From the NCBI RefSeq assembly GCF_014201505.1, contig NZ_JACHEO010000017.1, forward strand, positions 20,052 to 84,051: a DNA stretch of 64,000 bases, given 5' to 3'. The position numbers were made by a program, and so were the translations under genes. Shown here piece after piece: positions 28,697-38,505 of this stretch (position 1 is the first letter of the stretch; the number at the start of each line of letters is the position of its first letter). This DNA comes from Desulfoprunum benzoelyticum. GTDB taxonomy: Bacteria; Desulfobacterota; Desulfobulbia; Desulfobulbales; Desulfocapsaceae. Below the pieces are notes generated by a model, which searched no databases, was not told the origin of the DNA, and saw nothing but the letters and a program-made list of their open reading frames with translations.

Positions 28697-29824
28697 TTAA
28701 TTGAGCGGCTGTTTCGCTTCCGGGGCGGCTAATCCTTTCGCGCCGGAGAGATTCAGGAGGGGGAGTGGCGATTGCTGGTCCTTGTCGATGATATAGACCG
28801 AGTCGACGTTGGGCAGGATCTCCTGCATGGCCTCGAGATATAATCGCTGCCTGGTGACATCGGGGGAATTTTTGTATTCCTTGAGAATGTCGGTGAACCT
28901 CTCAGTCTCACCTTTGGCATTGTTGACTCTGGCTGCAGCATATCCGTGCGATTCCTGGATGATCTTTTTGGCGTCGCCGCTCGCCTTCGGGATGACCCGG
29001 TTATAGGTCTCCTGGGCCTCGTTGACCAGCCGTTTCATGTCCTGATCGGCCTCGTTGACCTCGTTGAACGCTGGTTTGACCGGATCGGGGGGGTTGATGT
29101 CCTGGAACTGGACTGTGACTACGCCGACACCGGATCCCAGTTTGTCGAGCAGGGCCTGCAGTTCCTTCTTCACTTCGGCCGCGAGCAGTTCACGGTAGCT
29201 GAGAACATAGTCGAAGTCCATATTGCCGACGATTCGTCTGGTCACGCTTTCCGAGGCGTCGCGGACCGCCTGCTGGACATTTCGAACCTGGAAGAGGAAA
29301 GAGTAAGGATCGCTGACCTTGTACTGGACGATCCATGCCACATTAATGACGTTTTTGTCGGCGGTCAGCATGAGTGATTCCGCCTCATACCCGGTTCTTT
29401 CGAACGATGTCTGGCCTCCCGTCCGGGTGCGGAACCCGAATTCCTCCTTCCGGATGCTCTCGGTATCGACCTTGTACAGGGTATCGACATAGGGAATCTT
29501 GAAATGCAACCCTGGCGCCGCGCTTCGCAGGTATTGACCCAGCCGCAGCACCACGCCGATTTCTCCCGGGGCGATCTTGAAGACCGAGAGATAGACCCCC
29601 TGCAGCAGGATCAGCACCAGTATGACGGTGAAGATCTTACCTATGTTGGCGAACGGGTTGATGGGGTTGCCGGCGGGAGAGCTGCCATTGCCGCCTTCAG
29701 GCGTTGGTTTTTTCGAGTCTGAAAAGAATTCCTGCAGTTTTTTGATGAGTTGGGCGACCATCTCCTCGGGGCTCTGCGGTCGGTTCCTTCTGCCCCAGGG
29801 TGGCTGTTGATCTTGATTGGACAT
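28697..29824 (-). CDS. hflK: Membrane protease subunit HflK
   Basis: The product begins MSNQDQQPPWGRRNRP, a Gly/Pro/Arg-rich cytoplasmic N-terminus typical of HflK. A membrane helix comes next (about 70-90), followed by the SPFH domain with GLHFKIPYVDT. A helical part comes last. I chose the ATG at 29824, preceded by GGGAGAAA; an upstream ATG at 29899 adds 25 residues lacking family similarity. Partner of HflC. Confidence 0.93.
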   Translation of the reverse strand: MSNQDQQPPWGRRNRPQSPEEMVAQLIKKLQEFFSDSKKPTPEGGNGSSPAGNPINPFANIGKIFTVILVLILLQGVYLSVFKIAPGEIGVVLRLGQYLRSAAPGLHFKIPYVDTLYKVDTESIRKEEFGFRTRTGGQTSFERTGYEAESLMLTADKNVINVAWIVQYKVSDPYSFLFQVRNVQQAVRDASESVTRRIVGNMDFDYVLSYRELLAAEVKKELQALLDKLGSGVGVVTVQFQDINPPDPVKPAFNEVNEADQDMKRLVNEAQETYNRVIPKASGDAKKIIQESHGYAAARVNNAKGETERFTDILKEYKNSPDVTRQRLYLEAMQEILPNVDSVYIIDKDQQSPLPLLNLSGAKGLAAPEAKQPLN

Positions 29825-30140
29825 AAACGGTTTCTCCCGATTTGAAATTCGCGGCTGATGGTAAACTGGGACCGGAAAAGGCCTCGTCATTGACGACACC
29901 TTTGCTCGGATTATTCTTTTTTGTTGGAATTGCTGGGGATCTTCAAAAGAATATAGAACATAAGTATTCCTCCTCCGGATTGCAAATCAAATCGACATCG
30001 ATAAAACGTGGTTTGCGTTGCCGGGAGGAATGGTATCTCGTTGGCGTTTGTCGGAAAAGGGCTGTAGAATCGAAAAATTCGAAATGATGTGTGTACCAAG
30101 CTGCGCCCAGCCCTGTCGATGGCCGAGGAGATTGTTCATT
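29825..30140. other. Divergent promoter region (hflK / CorC-like gene)
   Basis: About 315 bp with no convincing gene. It should carry the promoters of two divergent genes. Confidence 0.4.
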
Positions 30141-31430
30141 ATGGATATTTTCGTACTGCTGATGCTCATCCTGTTGAATGGGCTGTTTTCGATGTCGGAG
30201 ATTGCCGTTATATCCTGTCGCAAGTTCCGCCTGCAGAAGCTTTCCAATATGGGCAATCGTCGGGCCCAGGCGGCGCTGAGCTTGAAGACTGATCCTGTTC
30301 CCTTTTTGTCTACGGTTCAGGTGGGGATAACGATGGTCGGCATTCTCAGTGGTACCATCGGCGAAACAGCCCTGGTCGATCCCCTGTCGTCATGGCTCAG
30401 CGGATTCCCCTCGGTACAGCCGTACGCCAGAGGCATCGCAATTGCGGTCGTCATCGTCACTCTGACCTTTTGTTCCGTCGTGGTTGGAGAACTCGTTCCC
30501 AAACAGCTGGGTCTCATGGCGCCGGAGAAGATAGCCATGATCATTGCCCTGCCGATGAAGGTGCTGGCCTACGTGACCCAACCTTTGATCTGGCTTCTGT
30601 CGGCATCATCGAACCTGGTGCTGCGTATTTTCAGACAGGATAGCGGACAGGAACCGCCGGTCACCAACGCCGAGATCAGGCTGTTGATGAAACAGGGTGC
30701 GGAAGCAGGGGTATTCCATGAGAGTGAAAAAATGCTGGTCGCCAACGTCCTTCGCCTCGATGAGCAGAGTGTCAGAGCTGTCATGACGCCTCGCCAGGAG
30801 ATCTACCTGATTGACCTCGACACCCCGGAAGCTGAAATCCTGAAACAACTTGCCGATTGCCCCTTCGCTCAGGTCGTGGTTTGCCGTGGAGGTTTGGATC
30901 GGATTCTCGGCATCCTCCGGATCCGTGACCTTCTCACGGCAGCGCTGGGGCATGAGCGACTGGTCGTCGAACGCTGGCTGCAGCCACCGTTATATCTGTG
31001 GGAAGGGGTGACGACAACGCAACTGATCGAAAATATGAGGAAGGCCAGCTCGGAGTGCGCGCTTGTCGTTGATGAATACGGGGAAGTGCAGGGCTTAGCA
31101 ACGTTAACCGACGTATTAGCCTCCATTGTCGGAGATCTGGCCGCGTCAGATGTTTCTGATGAAAAAGATTTTGTGAAACGGGAAGACGGATCGTGGCTGG
31201 TCGACGGCAGTGTGGCGGTGGAGCGTCTGAAACTTCAACTGAGAATTGATGATACCTTCCCCGGGGAGAAAAAGAACGCCTACATCACGACCGGCGGCCT
31301 GATCATTTACCTCCTTGGCAAAATCCCTTCGGAAGGCGATTTTGTCGAACAAGGAAGTTGTCGTTTTGAGGTCGTTGATATGGATCACAATCGGGTCGAC
31401 AAAGTTCTGGTCTCCCTGATAGCCGAATAA
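30141..31430 (+). CDS. CNNM/CorC-family transporter-associated protein (hemolysin-like)
   Basis: The 429-residue protein has an N-terminal DUF21 domain with three to four membrane helices (MDIFVLLMLILLNGLFSMSE, then GITMVGILSGTIGETAL). A CBS pair follows (about 210-330, MTPRQEIYLID and VVDEYGEVQGLATLTDVL). A C-terminal CorC_HlyC domain ends it. Members of this family affect Mg2+ or Co2+ transport. I chose the ATG at 30141, with GAGGAG about ten bases upstream; the longer open frame from 30018 looks non-coding. Confidence 0.9.
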   Translation: MDIFVLLMLILLNGLFSMSEIAVISCRKFRLQKLSNMGNRRAQAALSLKTDPVPFLSTVQVGITMVGILSGTIGETALVDPLSSWLSGFPSVQPYARGIAIAVVIVTLTFCSVVVGELVPKQLGLMAPEKIAMIIALPMKVLAYVTQPLIWLLSASSNLVLRIFRQDSGQEPPVTNAEIRLLMKQGAEAGVFHESEKMLVANVLRLDEQSVRAVMTPRQEIYLIDLDTPEAEILKQLADCPFAQVVVCRGGLDRILGILRIRDLLTAALGHERLVVERWLQPPLYLWEGVTTTQLIENMRKASSECALVVDEYGEVQGLATLTDVLASIVGDLAASDVSDEKDFVKREDGSWLVDGSVAVERLKLQLRIDDTFPGEKKNAYITTGGLIIYLLGKIPSEGDFVEQGSCRFEVVDMDHNRVDKVLVSLIAE

Positions 31431-31587
31431 AATCTCTGTTCGGCTCACCCTCGGTGGTCCCGGAATATCCAGTAGAGGGGAAAGATGTGGCTAGAATTCC
31501 AGCGGCTGGGCGGGTCGAGAAAGATCACCCCGAATGCCGGTATCCTGATGAGCCGGCATTCGGGGCGGGTAGAGGAAAAAGAAGAGG

Positions 31588-33543
31588 TTATGCCAGGGCG
31601 TCAATGGGCACGACTGAACCGTACTTCTCTTTCAGTTTGTTCAATTCGTCTTTTTGCCGGGCGTATATTTCAAAGAGCTTGGCAGGAATATCCGCTTCCT
31701 TGCTGTAGGCATCGCGTTGCAGGTCAATTCTGGCGATGATCTTGTCAAGGTAAAGGGAGAACTGCATGTTGTACAGTTCTTGCGGGTATTCTTTGCCGAT
31801 CCCGGCGAACAGCGGTTTCAGATCATCGTAGCGTGGCAGATAGCCGATCGGGGTGGTAATGGCGGTGACTTCCCCGTGGGCGAACCTCTCGAGCCATCCC
31901 AGCCAGACCTTGACGTCCTTTTTCTCCCCGAGCAGTCCCTTGCCCGGTCCTTGCCGGTTTTCATGGGTGAGGAAATAGTTCAGCCCCGCCATGATCGGCT
32001 TTCCGGCTTCACTGAATTTCGAAGAATTGAAGAACTGAAACTGGGCTGCCATATAGTCGGCCAGGGCGCCGGGGATAAACGGGGCATTGGCCCAGGGTTG
32101 GCGTCGTACGCCGGTGGCGCCGACCTCGGTCGCCGTGGCCTTGGAGACGATCGAGGCGCCGATGACGACGCCTTCGTCGGCGTTTTTGGCTACCCATACC
32201 GGCGGCATCGTGTCGGAATCACGGCCGGAATAGGTGATGACCTTGACGGGAGCTCCCTGCGGGTCTTCGGCGACCTGGGTGGCATGATTGGCGATAGCCG
32301 AGGCCAGAAGCGTGCAGCGGGAGTTCTTGTGCGACAGGGGCACTACGTTGCCTTCGTGATCGACTTTTCCTTCGTACCACTCCCCCATGAAGTTGGAGCC
32401 GTTTTTCGGAACCTCTTCACCGTGCCCCACCCAGTGAGGGACACCATCGGCATCGACCAGTACATTCGACCAGATGACCTCGGTTCCATCTCCTCGTAGA
32501 CAGTCCATCAGGTAGGGGTCGCCTTCCCGATTGACATCCTCGACGATGCCGAAGATTCCTTTTTCCGGGTTGATGGCCCGCAATGTACCGTCATCAGCGA
32601 TCCAGAACTGGGCCAGATCGTCACCGATGAAATCGGTTCCGACCATGGCGGTCGTGGTCTTGCCGCAACCCGAGGGCGCAGCCCCGGCGAAGAAGGTCTT
32701 GCGGCCGCCGGGACCGGTCAGGCCGGTGATGAACATGTGTTCAGCCAGCTGATCCTCAACCTTATAGTAGGTGACATAGTCGACGGTAAATCGATGATTG
32801 CCCTTCTTCAGGAGCAAGGTGTTGCCGGCATAGGTGCAGAAGGTCGAATAGGTGGTCATCCAGCTTCGGTCCATGAAGATCCTGGCATTGGGTACATCCT
32901 CGGATCTGTTCGGTCCTTCCGAATGGAGGTTGGTATAGAACAGACCGGCCCGGACGGCCTCGGCATCAAAGTCGGCATAACAGTTCCGGTACAGCAGTTC
33001 TGCCGAATGCAGGACATAGGCGGACGACGATATCTCAATCGCCGGCTGGGCTGCCGCCGCCCCTACCGGCCCACGACTGTAGAACCCGACCATCATCACC
33101 ATTCCGTTCATGATGTTCCGCATGTACTGCTGAACGTAGGAAAGGGCCTCATTCCGAAGGATCGATTTGGCAAGAGAACTCATCTTCTCGCCTTCGTTAA
33201 TGATATAATATGTCTGGTTGACCAGTCGCGCCTGGTCTTCGGGGAGGTCGAAATGGATGGTGTGGCCTTTTTTGGCAAGCGGCCGCTCTTCTCCTTTTTC
33301 CAATGCATGCTTTCGAATCCACTGGACATCCGCTTCACTGCCGGTGTTGATGAAAACCTTGTCGGGGCCGCAGATAGAGATCGCATTGGCAATCTTGACA
33401 AGGGCTTCTTCATTGGTGATTACGGCCAATTTGTTTTTGTTCGCCTGGTCCAGTTTTGCGTCGAGTAAAATCCTGGCTGCGTCAATCGAGTCGATGGCAC
33501 CAACAGTGGTCAGGATGTCGTCACCCTTTCTGAGTTCGAGCAT
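31588..33543 (-). CDS. pckG: Phosphoenolpyruvate carboxykinase (GTP)
   Basis: The 651-residue enzyme converts oxaloacetate and GTP to phosphoenolpyruvate, GDP and CO2, the key step into gluconeogenesis. The kinase P-loop is FAGAAPSGCGKTTTAM, and YSRGPVG-type and FMDRSWMTTYSTF segments are the usual GTP-PEPCK features. AAGGAG precedes the ATG at 33543. The longer open frame to 33660 is an artefact. Confidence 0.95.
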   Translation of the reverse strand: MLELRKGDDILTTVGAIDSIDAARILLDAKLDQANKNKLAVITNEEALVKIANAISICGPDKVFINTGSEADVQWIRKHALEKGEERPLAKKGHTIHFDLPEDQARLVNQTYYIINEGEKMSSLAKSILRNEALSYVQQYMRNIMNGMVMMVGFYSRGPVGAAAAQPAIEISSSAYVLHSAELLYRNCYADFDAEAVRAGLFYTNLHSEGPNRSEDVPNARIFMDRSWMTTYSTFCTYAGNTLLLKKGNHRFTVDYVTYYKVEDQLAEHMFITGLTGPGGRKTFFAGAAPSGCGKTTTAMVGTDFIGDDLAQFWIADDGTLRAINPEKGIFGIVEDVNREGDPYLMDCLRGDGTEVIWSNVLVDADGVPHWVGHGEEVPKNGSNFMGEWYEGKVDHEGNVVPLSHKNSRCTLLASAIANHATQVAEDPQGAPVKVITYSGRDSDTMPPVWVAKNADEGVVIGASIVSKATATEVGATGVRRQPWANAPFIPGALADYMAAQFQFFNSSKFSEAGKPIMAGLNYFLTHENRQGPGKGLLGEKKDVKVWLGWLERFAHGEVTAITTPIGYLPRYDDLKPLFAGIGKEYPQELYNMQFSLYLDKIIARIDLQRDAYSKEADIPAKLFEIYARQKDELNKLKEKYGSVVPIDALA

Positions 33544-34020
33544 GCTTAACTCCTTGAAATAAAATATAAAATACTTTGCGCGAGATCTATCGATGGCAGT
33601 CGAGAGAAGTGGCGGTCTGCAGACTCCAGCAATAATAGGTTTTTTTATTTTACCAGTCAAGGCATAGATAAGATCTGTTAGCTACTCCTGTTGGGCTTTT
33701 ACCGGTTCCGAGGAAAAAACGGCAGTGTGCTTTGGGTAGATTGAAGGATGTTGTTGCTCTTTTCATCGCAACCGTCAGGGTGGTTGAGTTTGTTGACTTG
33801 ACAACGGATTCAGGGTATTCTTAATATTTTGCTGTCTGTTCGGAACCGATTCGTTTGTTCATGAAGGCTGTTTGTAATATCAGGTTGGATTGCTACCGGT
33901 AAAAACAAAGAGGTGTTGGCGTAACCGGTATCGATATCCGGTTTACAGGACCTCGATTTCTAGGACAATCAGGAACGGGCAAAGGACAGTGCTTTTTCGT
34001 GATAGAACAGCAGAGAACGA
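33544..34020. other. Stretch upstream of pckG, up to the tRNA-Leu terminator copy
   Basis: I find no gene here. It should contain the pckG promoter on minus. It precedes the copy of the tRNA-Leu terminator that marks the end of the island. Confidence 0.45.
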
Positions 34021-34053
34021 AAAAGCCCGCAAACCTTTTACGGCTGCGGGCTT
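34020..34053 (-). terminator. tRNA-Leu terminator, chromosomal copy outside the island
   Basis: A 9-bp stem (34023-34031 with 34045-34053), extended by inner GG/CC pairing, is followed on minus by five U. It is nearly identical to the hairpin after tRNA-Leu at 46176-46206. I infer that this is the original tRNA-Leu terminator, moved 12 kb from its gene by the island. Confidence 0.8.
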
Positions 34054-34090
34054 TATGGACTTCAGGGGAAGACTTTGGAACTTAGAATGG

Positions 34091-34107
34091 TGCGAAGAGA
34101 AGACACA
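34091..34107. other. Distal attachment site of the island (att)
   Basis: The sequence TGGTGC then GAAGAGAAGAC (from about 34089) matches the 3' end of tRNA-Leu at 46241-46258, apart from one missing C. It marks the far end of the integrated element. The 11-base GAAGAGAAGAC is identical in both and is a candidate core. Confidence 0.75.
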
Positions 34108-34175
34108 AATAAACTTTCATATATGATGTAAAATCATATTATTGGGTAATACGAAAAAAATTCGCCATTCGAAAA

Positions 34176-34192
34176 TACCCGCATTTGTACCC
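34176..34192. repeat. Candidate integrase arm site, distal end
   Basis: A 17-base segment with two TACCC words 12 bases apart matches 46098-46114 with one mismatch, in the same orientation, just inside each att. Integrases of this class bind such paired arm sites. Confidence 0.55.
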
Positions 34193-34307
34193 GCTTTATG
34201 TTGCTGCTGTCCCTCCTGCTGCTGTATCCTCAAGGCTGCTACAAGCTGTTGAATTTCCCCTGTCTCCCTCTCGTATATCATCCCATTTTTTTTTAGCCCG
34301 GTCGCTG

Positions 34308-35190
34308 CCGGCTGATCTGTTGCCCGAGCTGGCTTCATCCATCTTTGATCGAGATCCGGCCGCCCCGGTCGTCGGTGGAGTGAAGGCCGGGCCTCGGTAT
34401 GGCCGTGGTGGCTTCCTGCCGGTGGCGGCGATCGTGGCCGCCGTGGTCATGACCTGGTTGAAAGAGTGCGGCCGGGTGCCGACCGGAACAGCGCCGGGGT
34501 GTGAGCCGATCCGCTGCCGGTGGCTCCGGTCGGTGTCGGCGGATCTGTTGCCGGAGCTGGCTCCATCCATCTTTGACCGAGATCCGGCCGCCCCGGTCGT
34601 CGGTGGAGTGAAGGCCGGGCCTCGGTATGGCCGTGGTGGCTTCCTGCCGGTGGCGGCGATCGTGGCCGCCGTGGTGATGACCTGGTTGAAAGAGTGCGGC
34701 CGGTGCCTGTCGGAACAGCGCCGGGGTGTCATCCGATCCGCTGCCGGTGGCTCCGGTCGGTGTCGGCGGATCTGTTGCCGGAGCTGGCTTCATCCATCTT
34801 TGACCGAGATCCGGCCGCCCTGGTCGTCGGCGGGGTGAAGGCCGGGCCTCGGTATGGCCGTGGTGGCTTCCTGCCGGTGGCGGCGATCGTGGCCGCCGTG
34901 GTGATGACCAGGTTAAAAGAGTGCGGCCGGGTGACGACCGGAACAGCGCCGGGGTGTCAGCCGATCCGTTGCCGGTGCCCTGGTGCATTGATGACCGATC
35001 GAGATCCGGCCGCCCTGGTCGTCGGTGGAATGAAGGCCGGGCCTCGGTATGGCCGTGGTGGCATCCTGCCGGTAGCGGCGATCGTGGCCGCCCTGGTGAT
35101 GACCAGGTTGAAAGAGTGCGGCCGGTGCCTGTCGGAACAGCGCCGGGGTGCCAGCCGATCCGTTGCCGGTGCCCTGGTGCATTGATGATG
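34308..35190. repeat. GC-rich direct repeats, block A
   Basis: Four copies of a unit share the anchor GCCTCGGTATGGCCGTGGTG, at 34391, 34619, 34846 and 35041. Spacings are 228, 227 and 195 bp. The unit is rich in G+C and has internal short stems such as GGCGGC/GCCGCC. Units differ by small substitutions at fixed positions, as expected from gene conversion. The frame shifts between units (227 is not a multiple of three), so the long open frames are not evidence of a protein. Confidence 0.85.
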
Positions 35191-35223
35191 GATCGTGGCT
35201 TTCAATCCTTTTTTCTTGACAAA

Positions 35224-35541
35224 TTAATCAGTTCGCCTACTTAGCTCAACTTTGACTTGTTCTTCATAGGCTTTCCAAGAATCGGCTGCTGTCGTCGCCT
35301 GCTCTGCATGCTTGTAAAGTATAAAAAGGAGTTCGCTTAAATCATCATCATCAAACAAACATTTATTCTCGTCTCCCTCAATTGCAGCAATCATAACACG
35401 CAAAAGACTTGTCATTCCTCTGAGCGATTCAAACAGGTCGGCATGTTGACGTTCTGAGCCATAGTCTAACAAATAAGCGAGCGGCCTTTCGGCAATAGGT
35501 GTTTCGACTATGGACCTTGTGGAAGTAGTGGCTTTTAACAT
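35224..35541 (-). CDS. Small protein of unknown function behind a structured leader
   Basis: This is a 105-residue acidic, helical protein that I do not recognise. GGAGG is placed seven bases before the ATG at 35541. It is isolated between repeat blocks A and B and preceded by a structured, self-complementary leader (35563-35694). That places it as the regulated gene of that RNA. It could be a regulator, a toxin or an anti-repressor-like protein; no motif decides this. Confidence 0.65.
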   Translation of the reverse strand: MLKATTSTRSIVETPIAERPLAYLLDYGSERQHADLFESLRGMTSLLRVMIAAIEGDENKCLFDDDDLSELLFILYKHAEQATTAADSWKAYEEQVKVELSRRTD

Positions 35542-35562
35542 GGTATTTCCTCCAATTAAAAA

Positions 35563-35694
35563 TGCCGTGAGTGCTCCTAAGCCTTAGACGGCTCCGGGGG
35601 CCTCGCGGATTCCCCGACACTCACGGCAAACTTGATTGGTAGAATAAAAAAGACCTGTTTTTATGGTGCCGGTCCTGCACCGTCTAAGTTTAGG
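35563..35694 (-). ncRNA. Candidate CI/C4-type antisense RNA leader
   Basis: On minus, an 11-bp stem closes the element (35618-35628 with 35563-35573, TGCCGTGAGTG against its complement). Inside, GGGG/CCCC pairs are possible. Segment 35576-35591 can pair with 35680-35694 upstream in the same transcript: 9 consecutive bases, then a 1-2 base offset, then 5 more. In P4 the CI RNA carries a segment (seqB) complementary to flanking segments, and in P1 the C4 RNA carries two. The layout matches that principle; similarity in sequence to those RNAs was not tested. Confidence 0.5.
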
Positions 35695-35771
35695 AATTTT
35701 AGGTTATCCGGTCGGTTGGGTGTTGTCAATGTCGTTCGCTGTCCTTGTGGTGTATCGACTTGATTAAAAGA

Positions 35772-36640
35772 CCGTGGGCGGATGGTCGGAACAGCGCCAG
35801 GGTGTCAGCCGATCCGCTGCCGGTGGCTCCGGTCAGTGTCGGTCCGGTCGGTGTCGGCGGATCTGTTGCCGGAGCTGGCTTCATCCATCTTTGACCGAGA
35901 TTCGGCCGCCCCGGTCGTCGGCGGGGTGAAGGCCGGGCCTCGGTATGGCCGTGGTGGCTTCCTGCCGGTGGCGGCGATCGTGGCCGCCCTGGTGATGACC
36001 TGGTTGAAAGAGTGCGGCCGGGTGCCGACCGGAACAGCGCCAGGGTGTGAGCCGATCCACTGCCGGTGGCTCCGGTCGGTGTCGGCGGATCTGTTGCCGG
36101 AGCTGGCTCCATCCATCTTTGACCGAGATCCGGCCGCCCCGGTCGTCGGTGGAGTGAAGGCCGGGCCTCGGTATGGCCGTGGTGGCTTCCTGCCGGTGGC
36201 GGCGATCGTGGCCGCCGTGGTCATGACCTGGTTGAAAGAGTGCGGCCGGGTGCCGACCGGAACAGCGCCGGGGTGTGAGCCGATCCGCTGCCGGTGGCTC
36301 CGGTCGGTGTCGGCGGATCTGTTGCCGGAGCTGGCTCCATCCATCTTTGACCGAGATCCGGCCGCCCCGGTCGTCGGTGGAGTGAAGGCCGGGCCTCGGT
36401 ATGGCTGTGGTGGCTTCCTGCCGGTGGCGGCGATCGTGGCCGCCGTGGTGATGACCTGGTTGAAAGAGTGCGGCCGGTGCCTGTCGGAACAGCGCCGGGG
36501 TGTCATCCGATCCGCTGCCGGTGGCTCCGGTCGGTGTCGGCGGATCTGTTGCCGGAGCTGGCTTCATCCATCTTTGACCGAGATCCGGCCGCCCTGGTCG
36601 TCGGCGGGGTGAAGATCGGGCCTCGGTGTTGCCGTGGTGC
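35772..36640. repeat. GC-rich direct repeats, block B
   Basis: Four anchors lie at 35937, 36165, 36393 and a degenerate one at 36620, with spacings of 228, 228 and 227 bp. Units are of the same type and orientation as block A. The block ends abruptly within a unit near 36640. Confidence 0.85.
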
Positions 36641-36949
36641 CTTCCTACCGTCGCGGTGGTATACCTCAGCCCGTTCTGTCAATGTGTGCATTATGTGCTT
36701 GCATGGCGCAGCATCTTCAATAAAGCCGTTTTTGATGGCATTGAATGTTAATTTAATATTGTATCCGTGTGCAAATAAGCGGAGTGTGCAGCGCGAGTAA
36801 TGTTTTCGGTTGTCGCCGTCGGTTGTCGCCGTCGCAAAGAAAAGGCCGAACAGTTCTTTCTGTTCGGCCACTGGCTTGGGCTGCTGGAAATTCGTTCGTC
36901 AATCGTAAAAATCAAGGCGCTTCAACTGCGCCCTTGTCGGTTTTTTCTC
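36641..36949. other. Spacer between repeat blocks B and C
   Basis: This stretch is less GC-rich than the blocks and has no convincing gene. On minus it reads TRAQLKRLDFYD then a stop at about 36899-36935, which looks like the end of a real protein now cut off by the repeats. It may be a remnant. A terminator follows at 36844. Confidence 0.4.
36844..36869 (-). terminator. Terminator in the spacer between blocks B and C
   Basis: A 10-bp stem (36844-36853 with 36860-36869) has a 6-base loop. On minus it is followed by a U-rich tract. It would end transcripts coming through repeat block C. Confidence 0.75.
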
Positions 36950-38210
36950 TTTGCCGGTGGTCCCGGTGCATCGATGACCGATCGAGATCCGGCCGCCCCG
37001 GTCGTCGGTGGAGTGAAGGCCGGGCCTCGGTATGGCCGTGGTGGCTTCCTGCCGGTGGCGGCGATCGTGGCCGCCGTGGTCATGACCTGGTTGAAAGAGT
37101 GCGGCCGGTGCCTGTCGGAACAGCGCCGGGGTGTCATCCGATCCGCTGCCGGTGGCTCCGGTCGGTGTCGGTCCGGTCGGTGTCGGTGGATCTGTTGCCG
37201 GAGCTGGCTTCATCCATATTTGACCGAGATCCGGCCGCCCCGGTCGTCGGCGGGGTGAAGGCCGGGCCTCGGTATGGCCGTGGTGGCTTCCTGCCGGTGG
37301 CGGCGATCGTGGCCGCCCTGGTGATGACCAGGTTGAAAGAGTGCGGCCGGGTGACGACCGGAACAGCGCCGGGGTGTCAGCCGATCCGTTGCCGGTGCCC
37401 TGGTGCATTGATGACCGATCGAGATCCGGCCGCCCTGGTCGTCGGTGGAATGAAGGCCGGGCCTCGGTATGGCCGTGGTGGCATCCTGCCGGTAGCGGCG
37501 ATCGTGGCCGCCCTGGTGATGACCAGGTTGAAAGAGTGCGGCCGGGTGACGACCGGAACAGCGCCGGGGTGTCAGCCGATCCGTTGCCGGTGCCCTGGTG
37601 CATTGATGACCGATCGAGATCCGGCCGCCCTGGTCGTCGGTGGAATGAAGGCTGGGCCCTCGGTATGGCCGTGGTGGCTTCCTGCCGGTGGCGGCGATCG
37701 TGGCCGCCCTGGTGATGACCTGGTTGAAAGAGTGCGGCCTGTGCCTGTCGGATCAGCGGGGGGGTGTCAGCCGACCCGCTGCCGGTGGCTCCGGTCGGTG
37801 TCGGTGGATCTGTTGCCGGAGCTGGCTTCATCCATCTTTGATCGAGATCCGGCCGCCCCGGTCGTCGGCGGGGTGAAGGCCGGGCCTCGGTATGGCCGTG
37901 GTGGCATCCTGCCGGTAGCGGCGATCGTGGCCGCCCTGGTGATGATCTGGTTGAAAGAGTGCGGCCGGTGCCTGTCGGATCAGCGCGGGGTGTCATCCGC
38001 TCCGCTGCCGGTGGCTCCGGTCGGTGTCGGCGGATCTGTTGCCGGAGCTGGCTTCATCCATCTTTGATCGAGATTCGGCCGCCCCGGTCGTCGGCGGGGT
38101 GAAGGCCGGGCCTCGGTATGGCCGTGGTGATGACCTGGTTAAAGGATCGTTGCCGGAGCTGGCCAGGATCAGCGCCAGGGAATCCGTTCCGCTGCCGGTG
38201 TCCTGGTCGG
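36950..38210. repeat. GC-rich direct repeats, block C
   Basis: Six anchors lie at 37024, 37266, 37461, about 37656, 37884 and 38110. Spacings are 242, 195, 195, 228 and 226 bp. The 195-bp units lack a 33-bp segment that the 228-bp units have and carry a CCCTGGTGCATTGATGACC-type junction. The block ends in a decayed copy near 38210. Confidence 0.85.
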
Positions 38211-38316
38211 TTTCTCCCTTCCCCTTGAAGTTTGGAGTGTTTAGGGATTTATATGAAAAGATATATAAAATCAATAAGATATCTACTTGCATGAATTTTG
38301 CCGGGTTCTTCCTGTC

Positions 38317-38368
38317 AAAAAAAAGCGGGTCCTCCCAATGAGGTGCCTCTATACGGGTGCGACGACCC
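38317..38368 (-). terminator. Candidate terminator after the zinc-ribbon gene
   Basis: On minus, GGGTC (38368-38364) can pair with GACCC (38331-38327), with a small GAGG/CCTC hairpin inside, and eight U follow (38324-38317). It would end the minus-strand transcript of the gene at 38506. Confidence 0.45.
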
Positions 38369-38505
38369 CATAAAACGGCTCCAGTCGATTTTTTTATTTT
38401 CTCTGGAATAATGTAACATTGCTGTTTTTACGGGAAAATATATCAATATAGTTGATAACTTTAATTATTCATTAATGTATTGATATTATAGAACAATATC
38501 TAATC

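Noticed and set aside
32737..33468. Antisense open frame inside pckG
   Set aside because: It is a shadow of pckG and has no start signal.
34185..38067. Many long open frames on both strands over the GC repeats
   Set aside because: They come from a unit with few stops and a length near a multiple of three. The frame changes between units, no ribosome binding sites precede them, and both strands are open equally.
34308..38210. CRISPR array or integron cassette array
   Set aside because: Units are over 190 bp with no short repeat/spacer pattern and no cas genes. There is no integron integrase, and the units are near-identical over their full length rather than only at recombination sites.
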